Positions 1-5,355 of a stretch of DNA of 7,334 nt are shown here, piece after piece (position 1 is the stretch's first letter; every line of letters starts with the position of its first letter). The translations under genes and the position numbers were made by a program. The DNA is from an uncultured Sphingomonadaceae bacterium (lineage in GTDB: Bacteria; Pseudomonadota; Alphaproteobacteria; Sphingomonadales; Sphingomonadaceae), in NCBI GenBank assembly GCA_946480515.1, contig CAMLKX010000093.1:1-7334 (forward strand). Reading direction: 5' to 3'. The notes below the pieces were generated by a model. That model was given only the letters and a program-made list of their open reading frames with translations. It ran no database searches and had not been told where the DNA came from.

Positions 1-118
1 CCCGCGTGATGGAGACCTCGCCCGCGTGGTTCACCAGGCGATCGAGCAGCGGCGGCAGCAGGTTGGCCAGGACGTTGCGCGACATCGCGCGTGACGGCGC
101 GAGCGCGGTGGCCTCTTC
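1..118 (-). other. Non-ABC-F tail of the ABC-F reading frame, resembling CheA/ChpA-type kinase
   Basis: Codons 134-172 of the minus-strand frame occupy this stretch. The frame stays open, but the expected Walker B, H-loop approach and linker of an ABC-F protein are absent. The segment LLDRLVNHAGEVSITR (residues 157-172) resembles the start of the dimerisation region of CheA/ChpA/PilL hybrid kinases, where LVN-x-AGE-x-SI is typical. That resemblance is from memory, not a search. The change falls near a GC-repeat (gcgcgcgc, 121-128) that could serve as microhomology for either a real deletion or a chimeric assembly. An alternative reading is a degenerate Walker B, LLDRLVNH standing for LLDEPTNH with the catalytic Glu replaced by Arg, but the spacing from the signature would then be about 12 residues too long. 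Confidence 0.4.
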
Positions 119-517
119 CAGCGCGCGCACGATCGCGGCGCGTCTCCGCTCTCCGCCGCTCGCGCTTGCCGCCTCTCGCGACAAGTCGATCCCCAGCTGG
201 TCGGCGACAGCCGCCGCTTCATGCGCCGCGGGAGCGTCGCTTCCCGACAACACCCACTCCTCCAGACTGGCAAATCCGGACATCCGCGGGTCTTGCTCCA
301 GAAGGACAACCCGAGTTCCGGGAACGATCGTGCGGCGGCCCTCGTCGGTGTCGATCAGTCCGGCCAGACATTTGAGAAGAGTGGTTTTTCCGGCTCCGTT
401 GCGGCCAATCAAGGCCAGGCGGTCGCGCGGGCGGATTGACACGTCGAGGCCACGGAACAGCCAGCCTTCGCCCTGCACCAGCCCCAGGTCTTCGTAGCTC
501 AGAACTGCCGCAACCAT
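1..517 (-). CDS. ABC-F family ATPase, N-terminal part (runs off left edge; 3' part anomalous)
   Basis: This gene begins at the ATG on the minus strand at 517-515 and leaves the window after 172 codons. ABC-F proteins are soluble tandem-ATPase proteins (Uup/EttA/YheS type) that act at the ribosome; they normally have over 500 residues, so most of the protein, including the second ATPase domain, lies outside. Visible are Walker A (GRNGAGKTT, residues 38-46), the Q-loop-like segment VVLLEQDP (70-77) and the signature ASGGERRRAAI (119-129). In the family, Walker B (LLLDEPTNHLD) follows the signature by about 20 residues. Here it is missing: from about residue 134 the protein reads EEATALAPSRAMSRN and then LLDRLVNHAGEVSITR, which is not ABC-F-like. 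Neither other minus-strand frame restores Walker B. The gene is therefore either joined to foreign sequence, broken, or misassembled. It is divergent from the PepSY-like gene at 611. The ABC-F call is firm for residues 1-133; which ABC-F subfamily is uncertain. Confidence 0.85.
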   Translation of the reverse strand, partial: MVAAVLSYEDLGLVQGEGWLFRGLDVSIRPRDRLALIGRNGAGKTTLLKCLAGLIDTDEGRRTIVPGTRVVLLEQDPRMSGFASLEEWVLSGSDAPAAHEAAAVADQLGIDLSREAASASGGERRRAAIVRALEEATALAPSRAMSRNVLANLLPPLLDRLVNHAGEVSITR

Positions 518-567
518 CGTTGCGCCTTAGCCACGCCCCACGGCCCATCGCAACCGGCGGGCACTTA

Positions 568-596
568 TTCATAGGACATTCAATCCTCTGTGTTAA
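568..596 (-). promoter_or_regulatory. Candidate sigma-70-type promoter for the ABC-F gene
   Basis: Read on the minus strand, TTAACA (596-591) and TATGAA (573-568) are separated by exactly 17 bases. They match the -35 consensus at 5 of 6 positions and the -10 at 4 of 6. Transcription would start near 561, giving a leader of about 45 nt before the ABC-F ATG at 517. This AT-richer patch is the only one in the divergent gap. It may also carry the rightward promoter for the PepSY-like gene, for which I see no convincing hexamers. Inference from sequence only. Confidence 0.35.
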
Positions 597-610
597 AAGC
601 TCACGACATC

Positions 611-910
611 ATGAACTGGCCGACTTCCATCCTCGCCTGTGCACTGGCCGCTGGCCTTGTTTCGTCGCCGGCCTACGCGGACCGCCGTCCGCGCGACCAG
701 GATCGCGCCTACACCGCGACCATGCGGGGCGAGTCGATGCCGTTGCCCAAGATTGAGCGGCGGGTTCGCCCTCACATGGGCGGCGCGGACTATCTTGGAC
801 CTGAATTCCGCGGTGAGAACTACCGGCTCAAATATATGCGCGGCGGGCGCGTGATCTGGGTCGATGTCGATGCGCAGAGCGGACGGATCATCGGCCGGTC
901 GGGCGACTGA
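611..910 (+). CDS. Small secreted PepSY-like protein
   Basis: This encodes a 99-residue exported protein. Residues 1-23 form a signal peptide: hydrophobic core ILACALAAGLVSS and an AYA/D type I cleavage site after residue 23, so the mature protein of about 76 residues should be periplasmic. Cys10 sits in a lipobox-like SILAC, but it is too early and inside the hydrophobic core, so a lipoprotein is unlikely. The mature part is rich in Arg. Its C-terminus (YRLKYMRGGRVIWVDVDAQ, residues 71-89, then SGRIIG) looks like the strand-turn-strand end of a PepSY-type domain. The ATG at 611 was chosen over an in-frame GTG at 590 because the seven extra codons include TTA and AAA, rare here; neither start has a clear Shine-Dalgarno. 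The gene lies 125 bp upstream of a two-component pair, suggesting it may be a periplasmic partner or target of the kinase. PepSY assignment is moderate; function is unknown. Confidence 0.8.
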   Translation: MNWPTSILACALAAGLVSSPAYADRRPRDQDRAYTATMRGESMPLPKIERRVRPHMGGADYLGPEFRGENYRLKYMRGGRVIWVDVDAQSGRIIGRSGD

Positions 911-949
911 TCCCCTAACAGCCTACCGCCGCCTCATTGACCTTTCCGC

Positions 950-999
950 GCGGTCACCCCAGCTTTGCTCCAATTGCGCAACCGGCCCTTGTGCGGTCA
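950..999 (+). promoter_or_regulatory. Possible operator: GCGGTCA direct repeats flanking TTGCGCAA
   Basis: Two copies of GCGGTCA lie at 950-956 and 993-999 (43 bp apart, about four helical turns). Near their midpoint is the 8-bp palindrome TTGCGCAA (974-981). The arrangement lies in the 125-bp gap upstream of the response-regulator gene. PhoB/OmpR-family regulators usually bind direct repeats and often control their own promoters, although normally with about 11-bp spacing, which this does not show. A 7-bp repeat can arise by chance in GC-rich DNA. No convincing -35/-10 pair was seen in the gap. Confidence 0.2.
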
Positions 1000-1035
1000 G
1001 TTATGGTATTTCCATGGGCCGAAGGGAGCCGTTGA

Positions 1036-1701
1036 ATGCGAGTATTGGTGGTCGAGGATGAGCCGAACCTGGGGCGGCAGCTCCGCTCGACCCTCGAAGG
1101 CGCCGGTTATGCAGTCGACCTGGCGACGGACGGCGAGGATGGCCATTATCTGGGGAGCACCGAAAACTACGATGCGGTGGTGCTTGATCTCGGCCTGCCC
1201 GAAATCGACGGGCTGACCGTGCTGGACCGCTGGCGCAAGGACGGCAAGCGAATGCCGGTGCTGGTCCTCACCGCCCGCGACAGCTGGTCGGACAAGGTCG
1301 CCGGTCTGGATGCCGGGGCCGACGATTATCTCGCCAAACCGTTCCAGACAGAAGAACTGATTGCCCGATTGCGGGCACTGATCCGCCGGTCCAGTGGCCA
1401 TGCCTCTGCGGAGCTCACCGCCGGCGACATCCGGCTCGACACACGCTCCGGCAAGGTCAGCAAGGCGGGGGAGCCGGTTAAGCTCACCGCGCAGGAGTAT
1501 AAGCTGCTGTCCTACCTGATGCACCACAAGGGCAAGGTGGTCAGCCGGACCGAGCTGATCGAGCATATTTACGACCAGGATTTCGACCGCGACTCCAACA
1601 CGATCGAGGTGTTCGTCACCCGCATCCGCAAGAAGCTTGGAGCGGACGTGATCACCACCGTTCGCGGGCTCGGCTACAGCCTGGAGGACATTGAGGGTTG
1701 A
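1036..1701 (+). CDS. OmpR/PhoB-family response regulator (PhoP/FeuP-like)
   Basis: A 221-residue DNA-binding response regulator, normal length for the family. The receiver domain (about 1-118) has the acidic pair Glu7/Asp8, phosphoacceptor Asp51 in VVLDLGLP, Thr79 in LVLTARD and Lys101 in AKPF. The winged-helix effector domain (about 125-218) ends with the recognition-helix region DSNTIEVFVTRIRKKLG and the wing VRGLGYSL. The linker SSGHASAELTAGDIRLDTR and the phrase YDQDFDRDSNTIEVFV resemble alphaproteobacterial FeuP/PhoP-type regulators as I remember them; orthology is not proven. The ATG at 1036 is supported by the purine-rich site GAAGGGAG at 1021-1028, seven bases upstream. The stop overlaps the start of the kinase gene at 1698, so the pair is translationally coupled. 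It should be phosphorylated by that kinase; targets cannot be read from the sequence, though the secreted PepSY-like gene just upstream is an obvious candidate. Confidence 0.97.
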   Translation: MRVLVVEDEPNLGRQLRSTLEGAGYAVDLATDGEDGHYLGSTENYDAVVLDLGLPEIDGLTVLDRWRKDGKRMPVLVLTARDSWSDKVAGLDAGADDYLAKPFQTEELIARLRALIRRSSGHASAELTAGDIRLDTRSGKVSKAGEPVKLTAQEYKLLSYLMHHKGKVVSRTELIEHIYDQDFDRDSNTIEVFVTRIRKKLGADVITTVRGLGYSLEDIEG

Positions 1702-3086
1702 ACCAATCCGCGGCCCCCGCCGCGCCTTCGGTAGCTCCGTCGAGATCACCTGCTCCCGGCTCGCTCACCCGCCGGCTGATCGGCATCGCCATGCTCTGGA
1801 TCGTCATCCTGCTCGGGATCGGCGGGCTGGCGCTCGATCGCGTGCTCACCCAGACTCTGGTCCGGAACTTCGACGACCAGCTTCATTATGTGCTGAACGC
1901 GATGATCGCCGCGTCGGAAATCGGACCCGATGGCGAAGTGCGCTTCAACCGCCCGCCCGCCGACCAACGATTCATCGAGCCTTATTCCGGCAGCTACTTC
2001 CAGATCAGCTCTCCGGGCGCAGACACCTTCCCGTCACGCTCGCTATGGGATCGCAGGCTGCGGGTCGACCGCTCGCACGGGGATCTCCAGCCGCATAGCT
2101 ACGACAGCGCTGAGTTCGAGGGAGAGCCGCTGCGTATCGTCGAGCGCGACGTGATCCTGCCTGGGTCCGAAAGACGCTGGCGGTTCCAGGTGGCGCAGTC
2201 GCGCGATCCGCTCAACCTTCAAATCAGCCGGCTCCGCTCGACGCTGGTGATCAGCTTCGCGGCGCTCGGCTTCGGGCTTATCGTCCTTGCCGCACTCCAG
2301 GCCTCCTACGGGCTGTGGCCGCTCCGCCGGGTTCGGCGTGAGGTGGCGGCCATCCGCTCCGGCAGCGGCAGTCGCATCTCTGAGAATTTCCCTGGCGAGA
2401 TCCGGCCACTCACGGATGAGATCAACCTGCTGCTCGCCCATAGCGAACTCCAAGCCGAGGAAGCGCGCCGGCACGCCGGTAATCTTGCGCACGCGCTCAA
2501 GACGCCGCTGACCGTGCTGACGAATGCCGCGACCGCCAAGGCTCCGGACCTAAATGACGTCGTGTGCCGCGAAGCTTCCGTGATGCGCCGCCAAGTGGAC
2601 CATCATCTCGCCCGGGCGAGGGCGCTTGGACGGCGCTCCAACGTCCATGCCCGGGCGCGGGTGTGGGACAGCCTTGAAGCAGTCCAGCGCGCCGTCGACC
2701 GGCTCTACGAGCAGGTCACCGTCGACATCGCCGGCGACCGCGACGCGCAGGCGAGGGTCGAACGTCAGGACCTGGACGAGATGATCGGCAATCTGGTCGA
2801 AAATGCCGCGAAATATGGCGGCGGGCGAGTGTTCGTGACTGTCGAGAAAAGGAATGGCTTCGTCGATGTGGTGGTGGAGGATGATGGCTCCGGCATCCCC
2901 GACGATCGGCGGGACGAACTGTTCAACCGCGGAGCCCGGCTCGATACCACGGCGAACAAGCCCGGGACCGGACTGGGGCTGGCGATCGTGCGTGACGTGG
3001 CCACCATTTATGGCGGGACCATCAGGCTTGAGGAAAGCGAAGACCTTGGCGGAGTTCTGGCGCGATTGAGCCTCCCATCAGTCTGA
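1698..3086 (+). CDS. Sensor histidine kinase (PhoQ/FeuQ-like), partner of the adjacent regulator
   Basis: A 462-residue inner-membrane sensor kinase. A short Pro/Ala-rich cytoplasmic N-terminus precedes TM1 (about 28-48). A periplasmic sensor region of about 130 residues follows (49-182, including EPYSGSYFQISS and SRSLWDRR), then TM2 (about 183-205) and a HAMP-like linker ending near 245. The phosphoacceptor is His265 in NLAHALKTPLTVL, the H-box style of PhoQ and FeuQ. The catalytic domain shows the N-box (Asn365 and Asn369 in GNLVENAAKYGG), G1 box DDGSGIPDD (395-403) and G2 box GTGLGLAI (423-430). All residues needed for autophosphorylation are present. The TTG start overlaps the regulator's TGA (TTGA, 1698-1701), with GGAG at 1683-1686 as a distant ribosome-binding candidate. 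The next in-frame ATG (1791) would cut into TM1, so TTG is preferred. The signal sensed is unknown; PhoQ and FeuQ relatives respond to envelope or ionic conditions. Confidence 0.96.
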   Translation: MNQSAAPAAPSVAPSRSPAPGSLTRRLIGIAMLWIVILLGIGGLALDRVLTQTLVRNFDDQLHYVLNAMIAASEIGPDGEVRFNRPPADQRFIEPYSGSYFQISSPGADTFPSRSLWDRRLRVDRSHGDLQPHSYDSAEFEGEPLRIVERDVILPGSERRWRFQVAQSRDPLNLQISRLRSTLVISFAALGFGLIVLAALQASYGLWPLRRVRREVAAIRSGSGSRISENFPGEIRPLTDEINLLLAHSELQAEEARRHAGNLAHALKTPLTVLTNAATAKAPDLNDVVCREASVMRRQVDHHLARARALGRRSNVHARARVWDSLEAVQRAVDRLYEQVTVDIAGDRDAQARVERQDLDEMIGNLVENAAKYGGGRVFVTVEKRNGFVDVVVEDDGSGIPDDRRDELFNRGARLDTTANKPGTGLGLAIVRDVATIYGGTIRLEESEDLGGVLARLSLPSV

Positions 3087-3132
3087 CGGGGGCAACTTGC
3101 CCTCCCCAGCGGCACCTCCTATCGGCGGAGCC

Positions 3133-4146
3133 GTGAGTGCCTCCATCCACCCCTTATTTCCGGCCGGAACGCCTTCGCTCGATCCGCTGATGACGCTGGT
3201 CGCGGCGGATATGAACGCCGTCAACGCCGTCATTCTCGAGCGGATGCAAAGCAAGGTCGCGCTCATTCCAGAGCTCGCAGGCCATCTCATTGCCGGCGGC
3301 GGCAAGCGCATGCGGCCGATGCTCACCGTCGCCTCGGCGCTGCTGCTCGATTATCCCGGCAGCCGGCATCACAAGCTGGCCGCGGCGGTGGAGTTCATCC
3401 ACACGGCGACCTTGCTGCATGATGACGTGGTCGACGGGTCGGGACTGCGGCGCGGGCGCCGAACCGCCAACATCATCTGGGGCAATCCGGCGAGCGTCCT
3501 CGTCGGCGATTTTCTGTTCAGCCGCGCGTTCGAGCTGATGGTTGAGGACGGCAGCTTGAAGGTTCTGCGCATCCTCAGCTCCGCATCGGCCGTCATCGCC
3601 GAGGGCGAGGTCGATCAGTTGACCGCTCAACGACGCGTGGACACCGGCGAAGAGCAATATCTCGCGATCATCGCCGCCAAGACGGCGGCGCTGTTCGCGG
3701 CGGCGTGCCGGGTCGCTCCGGTCGTTGCCGAAGCTGGCGAAGATGCGGAGACCGCCCTCGAAAGCTACGGACGGAACCTCGGCGTCGCGTTCCAGCTGAT
3801 CGACGATGCGATCGATTACGTCTCCAGCGAACATGTCATGGGCAAGGGCCGTGGCGACGACTTCCGCGAAGGCAAGATGACCCTCCCGTTGATCCTTGCC
3901 TACGCCCGCAGCGGCGAAGCGGACCGGCAGTTCCTTCGCCAAGCCGTTGCTGGTGATCAGGCCGACGAGGCCGCTCTGGAGCGCACGATTGCCCTGATGC
4001 GATCAACGGATTCGATTGCCGATACGGTGGAGCGGGCGCGGCTGTATGGCCGCCGCGCGATCGATGCGCTCGCGCCCTTCCCTGCTTCCAAGGCGAAAGC
4101 GGCGATGATTGAGGCGGCGGAGTTTGCGGTCGCGCGGGCTTATTGA
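3133..4146 (+). CDS. ispB: Long-chain all-trans polyprenyl diphosphate synthase (octa-/decaprenyl)
   Basis: A soluble trans-prenyltransferase that extends farnesyl diphosphate with isopentenyl diphosphate units to make the ubiquinone side chain. Using the GTG at 3133 it has 337 residues, close to the family norm. Visible motifs are GGGKRMRP (55-62, isopentenyl-PP binding), the first Asp-rich motif LLHDDVVD (Asp97, Asp98, Asp101) followed by LRRGRRTAN, the GDFLFSRA region, and the second Asp-rich motif QLIDDAIDY (Asp224, Asp225, Asp228) with GKGRGDDFREGKMTLPLI after it. The fifth residue before the first Asp motif is Ala, not an aromatic; small residues here allow long chains, consistent with a C40-C50 product. 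Decaprenyl is inferred from the likely sphingomonad host. GTG was chosen because VSASIHPL fits the usual N-terminus and GGCGGAG (3124-3130) lies just upstream, although only two bases away. An in-frame TTG at 3097 would add 12 residues and sits in a small hairpin. The gene starts 46 bp after the kinase. Confidence 0.95.
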   Translation: MSASIHPLFPAGTPSLDPLMTLVAADMNAVNAVILERMQSKVALIPELAGHLIAGGGKRMRPMLTVASALLLDYPGSRHHKLAAAVEFIHTATLLHDDVVDGSGLRRGRRTANIIWGNPASVLVGDFLFSRAFELMVEDGSLKVLRILSSASAVIAEGEVDQLTAQRRVDTGEEQYLAIIAAKTAALFAAACRVAPVVAEAGEDAETALESYGRNLGVAFQLIDDAIDYVSSEHVMGKGRGDDFREGKMTLPLILAYARSGEADRQFLRQAVAGDQADEAALERTIALMRSTDSIADTVERARLYGRRAIDALAPFPASKAKAAMIEAAEFAVARAY

Positions 4147-4165
4147 ACGCTATTGAGAAGCGTTC
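4145..4165 (+). terminator. Hairpin overlapping the ispB stop codon, weak terminator candidate
   Basis: GAACGCT (4145-4151) pairs perfectly with AGCGTTC (4159-4165) across a 7-nt loop. The 5' arm includes the last two bases of the ispB TGA. No T-run follows (GCATTTGCGC), so it is a poor intrinsic terminator. It may instead protect the ispB 3' end or attenuate read-through into the PepSY membrane-protein gene that begins 17 bases after the hairpin. Confidence 0.3.
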
Positions 4166-4181
4166 GCATTTGCGCTAGCGG

Positions 4182-5312
4182 ATGCCCATGGAGACAACTT
4201 CCAAGCTTCGGCTGCGCGGCCTTTGGTTCCAGGTGCATAAATGGGTGGGCTTGACGCTCGCCATCCTGATCATCCCGATCTCCCTGACTGGAGCGGCACT
4301 GGTATGGCACCATCCGCTCGAGGAGATGCTTAATCCCCAGCGTCATGGTAGCGCGCAACCAGTGCTGCAGCCCATCGACTATGCAGCGTCGGCGAAGTCT
4401 CTCGCCGCGCCGGGTGAAAGGCTGCTGAGCCTGAACTATCCGGAACATGGCGGCGCGGTGCTTGCAACGCTGGCGCGCCCGCCGGCTCCCGGCGCCGCGC
4501 GCCCGGTGCGCACGCTGCTCTACCTTGACCCCACCACAGCGAAGCTGATCGAGCGGACATCGAATGACCAGGGACTGGTGCGGGTTCTGCATGTCCTCCA
4601 CGGTTCGCTGATGATCCCCGGAGTGGGCCGCACGATTGTGGGCTGGATTGGCGTCGCGATGCTGCTGTCGTCGCTGACAGGCCTCTGGCTGTGGTGGCCG
4701 CTGAAAGGCGGGTTCCGCCGTGGACTGCGGTGGAATCGCCAGCCTTCGACTAGCGGCAATCTCCATTACCAGGGCGGGTTCTGGATCGCGCTGCCACTGG
4801 CGGTGCTGTCGCTAACGGGTGCGTGGATTTCGTTCCCAGCCTTCTTCGCCCAACTGTCCGGCGATCCGGCAGCGCCCAGCCCCGCTGAGCGGATGCGCCG
4901 GATGAATGCTGTTCCGCTGGTGGAAACCCAGCTTGATCCCACCACCGTGCGATCGCTGAGCGCGAACCATGCATCGGGGCCGCTGGTGACCATCAGCTGG
5001 CCGACCGAAAAGGCGAGCGCGTGGAAGATCAGCTATGGCCATGAGGGCGCAGTGGACGAGGTGCAGGTCGACGATCGCACCCGCGAAATCACTCCGCCCA
5101 AGCCGCGCAAGCCCGAAACCACCGCTCGCCTGATGCGGCGGATCCACGACGGCACGGGCATGGGGCCGCTGTGGCAGACGATCATCTTTATCGGTGGAAT
5201 CATCCCGGCGGTGCTGGCGGTGACGGGAATCCTGATGTGGTTGAACGTTCGCCGCCGCCGCCGATTGATGGAGCGCAAACGCGCCAACCGGCCGGAAATG
5301 GTGACGGCCTGA
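4182..5312 (+). CDS. PepSY-associated transmembrane protein (PepSY_TM/PiuB-like)
   Basis: A 376-residue inner-membrane protein of the PepSY_TM type. Four membrane segments are visible, at about 21-43 (following QVHKW), 151-173 (ending GLWLWWP), 199-219 and 330-354 (ending GILMWLNVRRRRR). A soluble loop of about 105 residues lies between helices 1 and 2 and another of about 110 between helices 3 and 4. His19 (HKW), His140 (LHGSL), His195 (NLHYQGG) and His322 (RIHDG) lie close to the membrane borders, the pattern expected in this family and suggestive of haem or metal binding. Members are often near TonB-dependent siderophore receptors and are proposed inner-membrane iron or redox proteins; no receptor is visible here, so the substrate is open. 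ATG codons at 4182 and 4188 are both in frame with no strong ribosome-binding site; the choice changes only two residues. The Arg/Lys-rich C-terminus is probably cytoplasmic. The gene starts 35 bp after ispB and ends 28 bp before hrpB. Confidence 0.93.
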   Translation: MPMETTSKLRLRGLWFQVHKWVGLTLAILIIPISLTGAALVWHHPLEEMLNPQRHGSAQPVLQPIDYAASAKSLAAPGERLLSLNYPEHGGAVLATLARPPAPGAARPVRTLLYLDPTTAKLIERTSNDQGLVRVLHVLHGSLMIPGVGRTIVGWIGVAMLLSSLTGLWLWWPLKGGFRRGLRWNRQPSTSGNLHYQGGFWIALPLAVLSLTGAWISFPAFFAQLSGDPAAPSPAERMRRMNAVPLVETQLDPTTVRSLSANHASGPLVTISWPTEKASAWKISYGHEGAVDEVQVDDRTREITPPKPRKPETTARLMRRIHDGTGMGPLWQTIIFIGGIIPAVLAVTGILMWLNVRRRRRLMERKRANRPEMVTA

Positions 5313-5329
5313 TCTGGCCAACGTAAGGC

Positions 5330-5355
5330 CGGATCGAGTCATGCATCTCGATCCG
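5330..5355 (+). promoter_or_regulatory. Hairpin enclosing the hrpB start codon
   Basis: CGGATCGAG (5330-5338) and CTCGATCCG (5347-5355) are perfect 9-bp inverted arms with the 8-nt loop TCATGCAT. The hrpB ATG (5341-5343) lies in the loop, and the only nearby purine-rich ribosome-binding candidates (GGA 5331-5333, GAG 5336-5338) are in the 5' arm. If formed in mRNA, the stem would hide the ribosome-binding region while exposing the start codon, so it could limit hrpB translation or couple it to ribosomes terminating at 5312. The arms and loop are seen directly; the regulatory role is inference. The palindrome could alternatively be a DNA-binding site. Confidence 0.4.

Noticed and set aside
6..497. 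163-codon plus-strand frame at the left edge
   Set aside because: It is antisense to the ABC-F gene and is a Ser/Arg-rich shadow without recognisable features.
590..610. GTG start adding seven residues to the small PepSY-like protein
   Set aside because: The extra codons include TTA and AAA, unusual here, and no good ribosome-binding site precedes it. It would add a Lys to the signal peptide, so it is not fully excluded.
635..640. Lipobox-like sequence ending at Cys10 of the PepSY-like protein
   Set aside because: Cys10 lies within the hydrophobic core, too near the N-terminus, and a good AYA cleavage site follows at residue 23.
937..965. TTGACC at 937-942 as a -35 element for the regulator gene
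   Set aside because: No TATAAT-like hexamer occurs at 16-18 bases downstream; the region there is GC-rich.
997..1749. 250-codon open frame on the minus strand opposite the response regulator
   Set aside because: It is the antisense shadow of a gene with clear receiver and winged-helix motifs; long antisense frames are expected in GC-rich coding DNA, and the translation shows no recognisable domain.
3090..3102. Short hairpin (GGGCA/TGCCC) after the kinase gene as a terminator
   Set aside because: It has only a 5-bp stem with a 3-nt loop and is followed by TCCCC rather than a T-run; too weak to call.
3154..3942. 262-codon open frame on the minus strand opposite ispB
   Set aside because: The plus strand carries both Asp-rich motifs of a prenyltransferase; the antisense product resembles nothing and is compositionally a shadow.
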